Part shown: piece by piece, positions 26,930 through 36,073 of the stretch
How the letters are laid out: every line of letters starts with the position of its first letter
Position numbering within the stretch: the first letter of the stretch is position 1
Assembly: GCA_016710165.1 (NCBI GenBank)
Contig: JADJLJ010000002.1
Coordinates: 124,001-188,000 of the forward strand
DNA from: Chitinophagaceae bacterium
Lineage (GTDB): Bacteria; Bacteroidota; Bacteroidia; Chitinophagales; Chitinophagaceae
Direction of reading: 5' to 3'
Length of the DNA: 64,000 bases
Notes under the pieces: model-generated
What the model saw: only the letters and a program-made list of their open reading frames with translations
Databases searched by the model: none
What the model was told of the DNA's origin: nothing
Program-made: the position numbers and the translations under genes

Positions 26930-27034
26930 TAGCGGTACCAATCCCGGTTGACTTATTCCAGCCTTTAATTTGTAATTTTACCACCAGATCGCCGGCTCAC
27001 CCGCTAAGGGGAAGCGGAGAAAAACTGCTGATTT

Positions 27035-30000
27035 ATGTCTTACACTCCCCGGAATAAAGTACGAATTGTAACCGCTGCCAGTTTATTCGATGGCCACGAC
27101 GCCGCTATCAATATCATGCGGCGTATCATGCAAAGCAAGGGTGCCGAGATCATACACCTGGGCCATAACCGGAGTGTGCTTGAAATTGTGGAATGCGCCA
27201 TTGAAGAAGATGTGCAGGGGATCGCCATTACCAGCTACCAGGGCGGGCATGTGGAGTTCTTTAAATACATGAAGGACCTGCTTGACCAGAACGGATGCGG
27301 CCATATTAAAATATTCGGCGGTGGTGGGGGAACGATCCTTCCTGCGGAAATTGAAGAACTGCATACCTATGGCATCACAAAGATCTATAGCCCGGATGAT
27401 GGCAGGAAGATGGGGCTGGAAGGAATGATCGAAGATGTGGTCAGGTCCTGTGACTATGCCCTTAACGGGAACGGGGAATATAAAAAAACAATGACCCTTG
27501 GCGAAATAAAGGATGTACGGAGAGTGGCCCGGCAAATAACCAATGCGGAAAACGGGATCCCCACTGCTGCCAACGGACAACAGCCAACGAACAACAATAT
27601 CCCGGTGTTGGGTATAACCGGAACAGGTGGTGCCGGAAAATCTTCCGTTACCGATGAGATCGTCCGCCGCTTTTTAAATGCCTATGCCGGTAAAACAATT
27701 GCTGTTATCTCAGTTGACCCATCCAAGAAAAAAACGGGGGGCGCTTTATTAGGCGACCGTATACGGATGAATTCCATTTCTTCACCCCGGGCTTATATGC
27801 GCAGCCTTGCTACCCGGGAAAGCGATAAGGCGCTGAGTGAGTATGTGCAGGAAGCGATCGATATCTGCAAAGCCGCCGGTTATGATTTCATCATCCTGGA
27901 AAGTGCCGGTGTGGGGCAAAGCGATGCCTCCATTTTAGATTACGTGGATATCAGCATGTACGTGATGACACCCGAATATGGCGCTGCATCGCAGCTGGAA
28001 AAAATAAACATGCTGGATTATGCCGATGTGGTTTGTGTAAACAAATTTGACAAGGCCGGTGCACTGGATGCCCTGCATGATGTACGCAAGCAATACAAAC
28101 GCAACCATGGGTTATGGAATGCAAAAGATGAAGAATTGCCGGTGGTGGGAACCATTGCAGCACAGTTCAACGATGCCGGGGTAAATGAACTGTTTGAAAG
28201 GCTGATGGAGAAAGTGGCCGAAAAATGCAGCGTACGATTCCAGGGCGAGATAGTACATCATGCGCACACAAAGGATACGGCCAGCCAGTCAATGATCATT
28301 CCGCCAAAAAGGGTAAGATACCTGGCGGAAATAGCTGAAACCATTTCGGCTTATGATACATGGGTCATCGAACAATCGGCCATTGCAACAAAGCTTTACC
28401 AGTTGGAAGGCACCCTGGCATCGGTTTCAACCCTGTCGGCAGTTGCCAAAGAGGAACTGGAAAAAATAAAAGGATCATTTGAAGAACAACTGCATGCCGA
28501 ATGTAAAAAACTGATCCGGTCCTGGCCGGAAACGTTGAAGCGGTACCAGAAGGAATTTTACGAATTCAAAGTGAGGGATAAGGTCATTAAACAACCCCTC
28601 ACGTATAAAAGTTTATCAGGTACCAGCATTGCGAAAGTCATTCTTCCAAAGTACAAAGACTGGGGCGACATACTGAAATGGCAACTGCAGGAAAATGTGC
28701 CTGGCGAATTCCCTTATACCGCCGGTGTATTTCCTTTGAAGAGGGAAGGGGAAGACCCCACAAGAATGTTTGCCGGGGAGGGCGGGCCGGAAAGGACCAA
28801 CAGGCGTTTTCACTATGTAAGCCTGGGCCAGCCAGCCAGGCGGCTCAGTACGGCATTTGACAGTGTTACCTTGTATGGCGAAGACCCGGATCACCGCCCC
28901 GACATTTATGGCAAAGTGGGTAACAGCGGGGTAAGCATTGCAACGGTGGATGACGCAAAGAAACTCTACAGCGGTTTTGACCTCTGCGATCCAAAGACCT
29001 CGGTGAGCATGACCATCAACGGGCCTGCACCCATGCTGCTCGCATTTTTTATGAATGCAGCCATTGACCAGCAGTGTGAAAAATATATCCTGGAAAATGA
29101 TTTACGGGATGAGGTGAACAGGATCATCGAATCAAAATACGGTATCGACTCATTGCCGAAATACATCGGTATAGACGGGAAGGCCATCACCCCGGCAAAA
29201 GGAAACTTCATGGGTTCGTTGCCAGAAGGGAATGACGGGCTGGGCCTGCGCCTGCTGGGGCTGAGCGGGGAAGATGTATTGCCTGCCGATGTGTATGCAC
29301 AGATAAAGGCCAGGGCGCTGGCCACCGTGCGGGGAACCGTGCAGGCCGATATATTGAAAGAAGACCAGGCGCAAAACACCTGCATCTTCAGCACCGAGTT
29401 TGCACTGAAACTGATGGGGGATGTGCAGCAGTATTTCATACAGCACAAAGTGCAGAATTTTTACAGCGTAAGCATCAGCGGTTACCATATTGCTGAAGCA
29501 GGGGCCAACCCGATCACCCAACTGGCATTTACGTTGTCCAATGGATTCACCTACGTGGAATATTATTTAAGCCGCGGCATGCACATTGATGATTTTGCTC
29601 CCAACCTTTCTTTCTTCTTCAGCAATGGCATGGACCCTGAGTATAGTGTGATAGGCAGGGTGGCCCGGAGGATCTGGGCAAAAGCCATGAAGAATAAATA
29701 CGGGGGCAATGACCGCAGCCAGAAACTGAAATACCATATTCAAACCAGTGGCCGCAGCCTGCATGCACAGGAAATTGACTTCAACGATATCCGCACAACC
29801 CTGCAGGCGCTTTATGCCATCTACGATAACTGTAATTCTTTACACACCAATGCATACGATGAGGCCATCACCACGCCTACTGAAGAAAGTGTACGCAGGG
29901 CAATGGCCATCCAGTTGATCATAAACCGGGAACTGGGCACGGCCAAGAATGAAAATCCCAACCAGGGTTCCTTCCTCATTGAAGAACTGACCGACCTGGT

Positions 30001-30430
30001 TGAAGAAGCCGTGATGACCGAATTTCACCGCATTACAGAAAGAGGCGGTGTGCTGGGTGCCATGGAACGCATGTACCAGCGCAACAAGATACAGGAGGAA
30101 AGCCTTTACTACGAAACACTCAAGCATACCGGCGAATATCCCATTGTGGGGGTGAACACATTCTTAAGTAAGAACGGTTCGCCTACCATACTGCCAACGG
30201 AAGTCATCCGCAGCACTACGGAAGAGAAAGAGAACCAGATCAATGCATTAAAGACATTCCACCAGCGTCATGCTGATAGATCGGCTGCCATGCTCAAACA
30301 TTTGCAGCAGGTGGCTGTCAGTAACGGCAACCTGTTTGCCGAACTGATGGAGACGGTAAAGTGCTGTTCTTTGGGCCAGATCACGAATGCCTTGTATTCG
30401 GTGGGAGGCCAATACCGGAGAAATATGTAA
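27035..30430 (+). CDS. icmF: Fused isobutyryl-CoA mutase IcmF (adenosylcobalamin-dependent)
   Basis: 1131 residues in the IcmF order. A B12-binding domain lies at about 1-150 (SLFDGHDAAIN and the glycine-rich FGGGGGTILPAE). A MeaB-like G-protein chaperone follows at about 185-420, with P-loop GTGGAGKSS near residue 195 and VDPS...GALLGDRIRM. The mutase substrate-binding TIM barrel runs from about 560 to the end, with SISGYHIAEAGANP and FFSNGMDPEYSVIGRVARR, typical of acyl-CoA mutases. The enzyme interconverts isobutyryl-CoA and butyryl-CoA in branched-chain and fatty-acid metabolism, with its own GTPase loading the cofactor. No cobalamin riboswitch was seen upstream. Confidence 0.93.
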   Translation: MSYTPRNKVRIVTAASLFDGHDAAINIMRRIMQSKGAEIIHLGHNRSVLEIVECAIEEDVQGIAITSYQGGHVEFFKYMKDLLDQNGCGHIKIFGGGGGTILPAEIEELHTYGITKIYSPDDGRKMGLEGMIEDVVRSCDYALNGNGEYKKTMTLGEIKDVRRVARQITNAENGIPTAANGQQPTNNNIPVLGITGTGGAGKSSVTDEIVRRFLNAYAGKTIAVISVDPSKKKTGGALLGDRIRMNSISSPRAYMRSLATRESDKALSEYVQEAIDICKAAGYDFIILESAGVGQSDASILDYVDISMYVMTPEYGAASQLEKINMLDYADVVCVNKFDKAGALDALHDVRKQYKRNHGLWNAKDEELPVVGTIAAQFNDAGVNELFERLMEKVAEKCSVRFQGEIVHHAHTKDTASQSMIIPPKRVRYLAEIAETISAYDTWVIEQSAIATKLYQLEGTLASVSTLSAVAKEELEKIKGSFEEQLHAECKKLIRSWPETLKRYQKEFYEFKVRDKVIKQPLTYKSLSGTSIAKVILPKYKDWGDILKWQLQENVPGEFPYTAGVFPLKREGEDPTRMFAGEGGPERTNRRFHYVSLGQPARRLSTAFDSVTLYGEDPDHRPDIYGKVGNSGVSIATVDDAKKLYSGFDLCDPKTSVSMTINGPAPMLLAFFMNAAIDQQCEKYILENDLRDEVNRIIESKYGIDSLPKYIGIDGKAITPAKGNFMGSLPEGNDGLGLRLLGLSGEDVLPADVYAQIKARALATVRGTVQADILKEDQAQNTCIFSTEFALKLMGDVQQYFIQHKVQNFYSVSISGYHIAEAGANPITQLAFTLSNGFTYVEYYLSRGMHIDDFAPNLSFFFSNGMDPEYSVIGRVARRIWAKAMKNKYGGNDRSQKLKYHIQTSGRSLHAQEIDFNDIRTTLQALYAIYDNCNSLHTNAYDEAITTPTEESVRRAMAIQLIINRELGTAKNENPNQGSFLIEELTDLVEEAVMTEFHRITERGGVLGAMERMYQRNKIQEESLYYETLKHTGEYPIVGVNTFLSKNGSPTILPTEVIRSTTEEKENQINALKTFHQRHADRSAAMLKHLQQVAVSNGNLFAELMETVKCCSLGQITNALYSVGGQYRRNM

Positions 30431-30489
30431 CCAAAATTGAGTTTGATGCCTGACAAAGCATTTACCGGTTTATGGATTGGTAATAAAAA

Positions 30490-30512
30490 AACCGGAACAA
30501 ATTGTCCCGGTT
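30490..30512. terminator. Bidirectional terminator between icmF and its convergent neighbour
   Basis: AACCGGAACA pairs with TGTCCCGGTT (one mismatch), 3-base loop, with A7 before and T-containing sequence after. Confidence 0.7.
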
Positions 30513-30527
30513 CATTTGAAAAAGTTT

Positions 30528-31013
30528 TTATCTGCTTAAAGGTATTATCATCGAAATTTTAAACTGCCTGGTACGGTTATGTACAAACCCGTTTTGTAAA
30601 CCCGGAATTGAAATATTCTCTGTAGATGTTTTTAATTTCATTCCCCTGGCTTCCCGTTTCAGTTCTCTTGCTTTTTTAGAGAAATGGATACTGGTTAATG
30701 CAAGGCCCAATCCAACCACAGTGCCAACAGCACCAACAACGATTTCGGTGGTATATTTTTTATCTTCATAACCTATGATATACCCGTTGTTATCATAAAT
30801 TGCCCATCTATCTCCCAAATCATTTTGAATCAATCCGTAAATTAAAGTACCAATACCACCGGCAGCTATAACAGGGCCGGTTGCAACAAGCACCGTACTT
30901 GTAGTTCTGGCTTTGCGGGATTTGTTCATTAATTCATCATAATCGCTCCCGTTTTGTGCAAAGCTTACAGCGGTAACCAGTAAAAGGGTCAGAAACGTAA
31001 ATAAAGTTTTCAT
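30528..31013 (-). CDS. Exported hypothetical protein with two hydrophobic segments
   Basis: 161 residues. Signal peptide (ending AVSFAQ), then an acidic/basic segment, a Gly-rich hydrophobic stretch (TGPVIAAGGIGTLIYGLI), a short loop with YDNNGYIIGYED, a second hydrophobic stretch (VVGAVGTVVGLGLALTSI) and a basic helix (SKKARELKREARGMK). I do not recognise a family. Similar small Bacteroidota proteins with paired Gly-rich segments are of unknown function. A good -7 promoter element lies 23 bp before the ATG. Confidence 0.55.
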   Translation of the reverse strand: MKTLFTFLTLLLVTAVSFAQNGSDYDELMNKSRKARTTSTVLVATGPVIAAGGIGTLIYGLIQNDLGDRWAIYDNNGYIIGYEDKKYTTEIVVGAVGTVVGLGLALTSIHFSKKARELKREARGMKLKTSTENISIPGLQNGFVHNRTRQFKISMIIPLSR

Positions 31014-31036
31014 GTGTGTATTTTTTGTTTAAAATA

Positions 31037-31044
31037 CAAAGGTA
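31037..31044 (-). promoter_or_regulatory. Bacteroidota -7 promoter element
   Basis: On the minus strand TACCTTTG fits TAnnTTTG, 23 bases upstream of the ATG of the exported hypothetical protein. Confidence 0.45.
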
Positions 31045-31085
31045 TATGGAAACCTGGTCAACTTATTAATCGGATAAATATGTAA

Positions 31086-31262
31086 TTACAAAGGTTTCCC
31101 GCTTTCCAGTGTTTTGATGGCGTCTTCAATTATCTTTTTAACACCTGCATTAGGTGCCTGCACAACCGCCTTTCTTGCATACATTAATGCTGTTTGCAGA
31201 TCACCCATGGCAGAGTAGCCCCTCGTCATACCTGCAGCAGTTGGCCAGGCGCCATTGGTTTT
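31086..31262 (-). pseudogene. 3' remnant of a DUF2911/TPR-type gene
   Basis: In one minus-strand frame the region reads NGAWPTAAGMTRGYSAMGD, then ALMYARKAVVQAPNAGVKK and KTLESGKPL before a stop at 31086-31088. This looks like the last 55 residues of DUF2911-type proteins, whose C-terminal helical hairpin tracks ALKYAKxAL...PNxxxKK...LExGK. There is no upstream part and no start: the frame meets the stop of the 70-residue gene immediately. It is most likely a fossil left by a deletion. The family assignment is from memory of the pattern. Confidence 0.5.
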
Positions 31263-31475
31263 TTATTCCAGTTCCTGGCAGAAAAAACCGGCATTGACCA
31301 ATAGTTGTTCAATTTCCCCGGTGGAGATATTTTCCGAAACCACCCGCAGCACATTGTCCCGGTCATGCAGGTCAACATTCCACTGCAGTATCTGCGGGTG
31401 ATGATCCAATGCAGGCATCACACTGCTGATGTGGGCTTCATTGCAGAGGTTGGTCTTAAAAACAAGTATTTCCAT
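31263..31475 (-). CDS. Small conserved protein, possible HMA-like fold without metal site
   Basis: 70 residues: MEILVFKTNLCNEAHISSV, then PQILQWNVDLHDRDNVLRVV and ISTGEIEQLLVNAGF. The beta-alpha-beta-beta-alpha-beta pattern with a central WNVDLHD is like heavy-metal-associated ferredoxin folds, but the CxxC metal motif is absent. Proteins of this shape occur in Bacteroidota as stand-alone genes. It could be a degenerate metallochaperone or a regulatory domain. It sits just downstream (minus strand) of the ECF sigma/membrane-protein pair. Confidence 0.55.
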   Translation of the reverse strand: MEILVFKTNLCNEAHISSVMPALDHHPQILQWNVDLHDRDNVLRVVSENISTGEIEQLLVNAGFFCQELE

Positions 31476-31518
31476 AGCAGTTACTTTGCATACCGGTTAT
31501 ATATAGCTCAGGTGCCGG

Positions 31519-31887
31519 TCATTCTGAGGCCATGCCGGATGATCGTGTTTCGGAAGCGGATGGCATTTTCCACCTTCCGCCGCAGCGGTTCTTCCATTCG
31601 GCTTTGAATTTTTCACGTTCCTCGGGGGTCATGGTATCCCAACGCTGTTTCATTTTCTCTTTCCAGGCCGGGCTGCCCCTCCAGCGGCCCCCTCCGCCAA
31701 AACCGCCGAACAGGATCTTACTCAGCAATAATATTCCCAACGCCTGTATGAATGTGATGGATTTAACCCCCAGCACCGCCGGTAAGATGGCATTCCATAA
31801 GCCCATAACGAGCAGGCCGAATAATACCACCGCAACGCTGCCGAATAGTAATATCAACAATCCTTTTTTGATCCAGAATTTTTTCAT
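31519..31887 (-). CDS. Small inner-membrane protein downstream of an ECF sigma factor
   Basis: About 122 residues from the preferred Met (MKKFWIKKG); an upstream in-frame Met adds 13 residues that overlap a repeat. Two hydrophobic helices (LLILLFGSVAVVLFGLLVMG and ITFIQALGILLLSKILFGG) are followed by a Gly/Arg-rich cytoplasmic tail with RWDTMTPEEREKFKAEWKNR. The tail motif resembles the acid-helix (MTPEEREKFRxxW) found in Spy/CpxP-like and other small Bacteroidota membrane proteins. It is probably co-transcribed with the sigma factor gene and may modulate it, but it is not a standard anti-sigma factor. Confidence 0.65.
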   Translation of the reverse strand: MKKFWIKKGLLILLFGSVAVVLFGLLVMGLWNAILPAVLGVKSITFIQALGILLLSKILFGGFGGGGRWRGSPAWKEKMKQRWDTMTPEEREKFKAEWKNRCGGRWKMPSASETRSSGMASE

Positions 31888-31901
31888 TGTATTTGTTTTT
31901 G

Positions 31902-31974
31902 AGCCACGAATTACACGAATGATCACTAATGAATCCGCGTTAAATATTCGTGTTCATTTGTGCTATTAGTGGCT
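31902..31974. repeat. Imperfect palindromic intergenic repeat (AGCCAC/GTGGCT)
   Basis: AGCCAC at 31902 with GTGGCT at the right end, and CACGAAT (31914-31920) with ATTCGTG (31946-31952), form two nested inverted arms. Repeats starting CCACGAATTACACGAAT are scattered in Bacteroidota genomes; this copy separates the sigma factor gene from the small membrane protein gene. Confidence 0.4.
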
Positions 31975-31981
31975 GATTTTT

Positions 31982-32551
31982 TTAATAGTTTAATAATTCG
32001 TCCTTCAGTACCTGCAGCCGTTCCCGTAAATGCAATACCGCATACCGTTTGCGGCTGATAAGTGTGGCCACACTTTCCCCGGTTTGTGCTGCTATATCTT
32101 TAAAAGGTATTCCTTCAATTTCGTTTTGTACAAACACGTCCCGTTGGGCAGGGGGCAATTCATCCAGTGCCTGTTGCAGTTCTTCCCAGAAGAGATTCCG
32201 AAGGTATTCGGTTTCGGGGGTGGAATCGGCAGGCAACAGCATTTCCCTCCCGTCAAAATGGTCTTCCTCTGTTTCGGCGCCATGCAACACATCATCTGCC
32301 AGCGGAAGTTTATGCTTGCGGTAATTGTCGATGATCTTATTCCGGGCCACCCGGTAAAGCCAGCTGGTGGTCTGCTCGATGGGTTCCCGGTTGCCTGCAA
32401 ACTGGTAAAAAACCTCCTGCAGTATGTCTTCTGCATCCTCGGTGCTGGCCACCCGCTGCTTGATAAACCCAAAAAGCCGGTTGCTGATTGATTTGATGGT
32501 GTTGGTAATATTTTTATTACGCGCTGCAGCCATTTCCATTGCTATCGTCAT
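31982..32551 (-). CDS. ECF-type RNA polymerase sigma factor
   Basis: 189 residues. Region 2 carries EDAEDILQEVFYQF and the -10-binding helix TTSWLYRVARNKIIDNYRK; region 4 has LDELPPAQRDVFVQNEIEGIPFKDIAAQTGESVATL, the usual helix-turn-helix order. Length and architecture match Bacteroidota extracytoplasmic-function sigma factors. No FecR-type anti-sigma factor follows; the next gene encodes a small two-helix membrane protein instead. The signal and target genes are unknown. A start at an internal Met (about 32536) is possible. Confidence 0.88.
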   Translation of the reverse strand: MTIAMEMAAARNKNITNTIKSISNRLFGFIKQRVASTEDAEDILQEVFYQFAGNREPIEQTTSWLYRVARNKIIDNYRKHKLPLADDVLHGAETEEDHFDGREMLLPADSTPETEYLRNLFWEELQQALDELPPAQRDVFVQNEIEGIPFKDIAAQTGESVATLISRKRYAVLHLRERLQVLKDELLNY

Positions 32552-32629
32552 CTCGTTCCCTGTTTATATGTCCGGAGACGAACGGAAGACGCTTATATTT
32601 TAAGGAGGGACGATATTTTTAAAAAAACA

Positions 32630-33484
32630 TCAGTAGGTTGTTGTCATGTCCTCGTCCACGCAAATGATAAAATCGGCCTTGCCCTTATTTTCAGCCAGTA
32701 ACGCTTTTATGTTCTTCTGCGATACGGTGCTGATGGTGGCAATATTCAGTTCCGGCTTCTTTTTTTTCAGGTACCAGTTGATGCCATCGAAATTATCTGA
32801 ATGATAGGCCCCGTTGTAATGAATGAATAAAGCGCCGGGTTTAAAATTCTGCAAAATGAAATAAGCCATAGTGGCATCCTTACTTGCCTGGGCCTTGGGC
32901 ATATTGGCGCTGGCATGGCCGCCCATCATCTTCAGCATGTTCACATAGCCAGGCAGGGTGGAATCGTAGTCCATAGGCAGGGGTGCCATCCACGCTTTTT
33001 CTTTTGCCGGTAAAGTATCCAGGGCCTCAAATCCTTTTTTAGAAACCAGGGAAGCATAGCGCCGGGGGATATTCGTGGCAATAAACGGCGCTTTTATCTC
33101 TTTGGCAAAATTCACAATGGGAGCATAATCGGTTTTGTAATTGTTCCAGAGCCGGGCAGTGGAATCAAGCCCTTTGGCCGTGATCCTTCCCTCCAGGTAA
33201 TTATTCAATGCGGGCTGGTTATCCGCTTCAAACATTTCGGCGCCAAAAATGAGCTCTCTTTTTTCCTTCAGGTCTTTTGCCACCGTTAATTCAAGCCAGT
33301 GGGAGATCGGGTTGTTATGAAATTCGCCAAACAGTACAATGTCTTTTTTGGCCAGCTGCTTCATCATTTTTTTGTAGGATACTTTTTTACCATCAGCATC
33401 ATACAGCACGTATGCAGGTTTTTGCTGGGCAAAGAGTATGTTTACCGTCAAGAGCATCGAAAGGAAAAAGAAGTATTTTTTCAT
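32630..33484 (-). CDS. ChaN/TIKI-family haem-binding-like exported protein
   Basis: 284 residues with a signal peptide (NILFAQQ). The ChaN signature FGEFHNNP near residue 50 includes the conserved Glu and His pair. Further family motifs are FGAEMFE and the late IHYNGAYHSDNFDGINWYL. The protein family includes Campylobacter ChaN, a haem-binding lipoprotein, and metal-dependent TIKI-type hydrolases; which activity applies here is open. It is monocistronic, transcribed toward the sigma factor gene. Confidence 0.8.
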   Translation of the reverse strand: MKKYFFFLSMLLTVNILFAQQKPAYVLYDADGKKVSYKKMMKQLAKKDIVLFGEFHNNPISHWLELTVAKDLKEKRELIFGAEMFEADNQPALNNYLEGRITAKGLDSTARLWNNYKTDYAPIVNFAKEIKAPFIATNIPRRYASLVSKKGFEALDTLPAKEKAWMAPLPMDYDSTLPGYVNMLKMMGGHASANMPKAQASKDATMAYFILQNFKPGALFIHYNGAYHSDNFDGINWYLKKKKPELNIATISTVSQKNIKALLAENKGKADFIICVDEDMTTTY

Positions 33485-33582
33485 ACATGGGATTGAAACG
33501 GAAAGGTAAAGAGAATAGCTTACTTGGCCGGGAATAAATGCTGAATTTGTTGTGTAACTTTCAGCTTCAATAATAATGATAT

Positions 33583-34389
33583 ATGCTTTTTAAAAAAATG
33601 ATCCCTGTTTTCCTGCTCCTCTTACTGGCCAACGGCTGCAGCAACAAATATGCACCTGCCAACCGCAGCTATAAAAAGCAGGCAAAGGCTTTTGCCAGGG
33701 AGCTGAAAAAGCAACCGGCACATATCGACAGTGTACTGATGGCTTCCTCCTGGGTGGGTACCACCAATTTCGGAATGCGTAAACCAAACTTTGTCATCAT
33801 CCATCATACCGCACAGAATGCATGTGACTCTACATTACGGACCTTTACCCTGCCCCGTACCCAGGTAAGCGCCCATTATGTGATCTGCAAAGATGGTACG
33901 GTGCATCACATGCTCCATGATTACCTGCGGGCATGGCATGCGGGCAGCGGCCGGTGGGGGAATGTAACGGATGTGAATTCTTCTTCCATCGGTATTGAAC
34001 TGGACAACAATGGCTTTGAACCTTTTGCCGAAGCGCAGATAAACAGCCTGCTGCAGGTTTTACGAACACTCAAAAAAAATTACAGCATACCTGAGGCCAA
34101 TTTCATCGGCCACGCCGATATTGCACCAAAAAGAAAGGTTGACCCTAACCGCTACTTTCCGTGGCAGCAGTTGGCAAATAACGGTTTTGGTTACTGGTAT
34201 GATACCGCCAATGTAAAGCTGCCGGAGAATTTCAACGCCATGCAATGCTTACGGATCATCGGGTACGACACCAAGGATCCGGTTGCGGCCATCAAAGCCT
34301 TTAAATTACATTTTATACAACAGGATTCCGTGGCCATACTGAATGATGCAGATAAAAAGATCATTTACGACCTGTATAAGAAATATTGA
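33583..34389 (+). CDS. N-acetylmuramoyl-L-alanine amidase (Amidase_2), lipoprotein
   Basis: 268 residues. A lipoprotein signal (LLLLLANGCSNKY) precedes an AmpD/PGRP-type amidase domain: VIIHHTAQNACDST with the first zinc-binding His, SAHYVICKDGTVHH, AWHAG, NSSSIGIELDNNG, and GHADIAPKRKVDPNRYFPW with the second zinc ligand. It cuts the amide bond between N-acetylmuramic acid and L-alanine, in peptidoglycan turnover or recycling, from the periplasmic side of the outer membrane. A C-terminal helical region of about 70 residues resembles a peptidoglycan-binding domain. Confidence 0.9.
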   Translation: MLFKKMIPVFLLLLLANGCSNKYAPANRSYKKQAKAFARELKKQPAHIDSVLMASSWVGTTNFGMRKPNFVIIHHTAQNACDSTLRTFTLPRTQVSAHYVICKDGTVHHMLHDYLRAWHAGSGRWGNVTDVNSSSIGIELDNNGFEPFAEAQINSLLQVLRTLKKNYSIPEANFIGHADIAPKRKVDPNRYFPWQQLANNGFGYWYDTANVKLPENFNAMQCLRIIGYDTKDPVAAIKAFKLHFIQQDSVAILNDADKKIIYDLYKKY

Positions 34390-34454
34390 CCAGGCCAAGG
34401 TCCGCAGGACCGGCATTTTGGTAATGAACAAAATAATAGATACTGAATTTTCAA

Positions 34455-35969
34455 TCAGCGGTTGAAATATTTTCCTACCACCGGCAACTTAGCCAGTTCC
34501 TTCGCTTCGATCCTGGCCACGAACCAGGCGAAGAGTATAAAAAGCAACAACCCGGTGCTTATGGAGAAAATCAGCGAGCCGGAAATGAATTTTAGCAGGC
34601 CCAGGTGAACCAGGTAGATGAGTACCACCAGCGTTAAATAGGCAATCAGTTTCTTTACGGCATAGGGTACCGGGTAATATTTCTGTCCCAGCAGGTAGCT
34701 GCTTATCATCATGAATAAATAGCAACTGAAAGTGGCAATGGCTGCACCGGTATAATGCATTACCGGAATGAGTACGATATTCAGTACGATGGTGATCACA
34801 GCGCCAGCCACTGTTATGACAGCCCCATACGTATTTTTATCCGTAAGCTTATACCATACGCTGAGGTTATAATAAATGCCCAGGAAAATATTGCCCAGGG
34901 CCAGCAGGGGCACTACTTCCAGACCCTCTGCCCAGCGTGGATCTGCAAAGGTCGTAAAGATCCAGCGGAATACATCCAGGAATAACCCGATGAACAAAAA
35001 CATAAAGCAACAGGCGATCACAAAGAATTTCATCACCCGGGCATAGGTCTTTTGGGCATTCTCATCTTTGCTGTTGTTAAAGAAGAAAGGTTCTGCTGCC
35101 ATGCGGAATGCCTGAATCATGATGGTGATGAGCAAGGCAATGCGGAAGATGTTGGCGAAGATACCCAGTTCATGATTGGCCTGTTGCATGGGAAGATCGA
35201 CCACGTGGCGGTAGATCAGCCGGCTGAGCACATCATTGATCATTCCTCCCAAACCAACAATGATCAACGGCGCACTGTACCGCATCACTTCCTTCCACAG
35301 CCTGGTATCGAAATGAAAGCGGACCTGTTTTATCTCTTTGGAAAGGATCAGCAGCGTAAAGAGGCTCCCGCAAAGATTGCCCAGCAGGTAATACCCCAAT
35401 CCAAAGTCCTTATTGTAAATGAATTGAAGAAAATGATCCGGGTTTGAACGTACCATTACGGGTACGATGCCCAAAAAGAAAATAACAACAAACAGGTTGA
35501 TCACAATGCCCATTACCCGGGCAAATGCATAACGCCTGGGCCGGTTTTCCTGCCGCAGTTTGGCAAAGGGCAAAGTGTTCAGGTTATCTACGGCGATGAT
35601 GGCTGCCATCCACAGAATATAATCGGGATGTTCCTGCAGGTCGGTGGCCGAAACCAGCACATCCTTGCACAGGACAAGCAGCACCGTGAAAAATATACTG
35701 CTGAATAAAAGGGATAGCGAAAGGGTGTTGTAGAGCTTTTGTTTATCGTGGGTTTGGGAAAAACGGAAATACGCTGTTTCCAGGCCGTAGGCATATAATA
35801 CATTCAGAAAAGGGATGATCGTGTAAACCTGAACCAGGTCCGCTGTTTTTTCCGGCAATGCGATAAAGAACGGCAATGCCATATTCATCAGGTAACCGAG
35901 GAAGCGGCTGGCAATGGTGGGTATACCATACCATAAAGTTTGCCCTGCTAATTTTTTAATGCCGCTCAA
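34455..35969 (-). CDS. Oligosaccharide flippase (Wzx/MurJ-type, MATE-like superfamily)
   Basis: 504 residues with about 14 membrane helices. The N-terminal GQTLWYGIPTIASRFLGYLM is typical of polysaccharide biosynthesis flippases of Bacteroidota, and the conserved DVLSRLIYRHVVD and PFFF segments of this group are present. It would move lipid-linked saccharides across the inner membrane for surface polysaccharide or cell-wall assembly. No glycosyltransferases lie beside it. A -7 promoter element is visible 21 bp before the ATG. Confidence 0.85.
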   Translation of the reverse strand: MSGIKKLAGQTLWYGIPTIASRFLGYLMNMALPFFIALPEKTADLVQVYTIIPFLNVLYAYGLETAYFRFSQTHDKQKLYNTLSLSLLFSSIFFTVLLVLCKDVLVSATDLQEHPDYILWMAAIIAVDNLNTLPFAKLRQENRPRRYAFARVMGIVINLFVVIFFLGIVPVMVRSNPDHFLQFIYNKDFGLGYYLLGNLCGSLFTLLILSKEIKQVRFHFDTRLWKEVMRYSAPLIIVGLGGMINDVLSRLIYRHVVDLPMQQANHELGIFANIFRIALLITIMIQAFRMAAEPFFFNNSKDENAQKTYARVMKFFVIACCFMFLFIGLFLDVFRWIFTTFADPRWAEGLEVVPLLALGNIFLGIYYNLSVWYKLTDKNTYGAVITVAGAVITIVLNIVLIPVMHYTGAAIATFSCYLFMMISSYLLGQKYYPVPYAVKKLIAYLTLVVLIYLVHLGLLKFISGSLIFSISTGLLLFILFAWFVARIEAKELAKLPVVGKYFNR

Positions 35970-35989
35970 TGATGTCTGTGATTTAAGTT

Positions 35990-35997
35990 CAAATTTA
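35990..35997 (-). promoter_or_regulatory. Bacteroidota -7 promoter element for the flippase gene
   Basis: TAAATTTG on the minus strand fits TAnnTTTG, about 20 bp upstream of the ATG. Confidence 0.45.
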
Positions 35998-36050
35998 CCT
36001 TTATAATTTCAATTCAGGCAAATTACAAGGAGGGGTTCTGTGATAAAATT

Positions 36051-36058
36051 TATCTTTG
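36051..36058 (+). promoter_or_regulatory. Bacteroidota -7 promoter element
   Basis: TATCTTTG fits TAnnTTTG and lies 15 bases before the ATG of the coiled-coil protein gene. It also argues against the upstream in-frame TTG at 36056, which would lie within the promoter. Confidence 0.5.
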
Positions 36059-36073
36059 ACAAAAGTAATTACC

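Noticed and set aside
26930..27034. Possible cobalamin riboswitch upstream of icmF
   Set aside because: Only 105 bp, no B12-box-like sequence and no matching stems seen.
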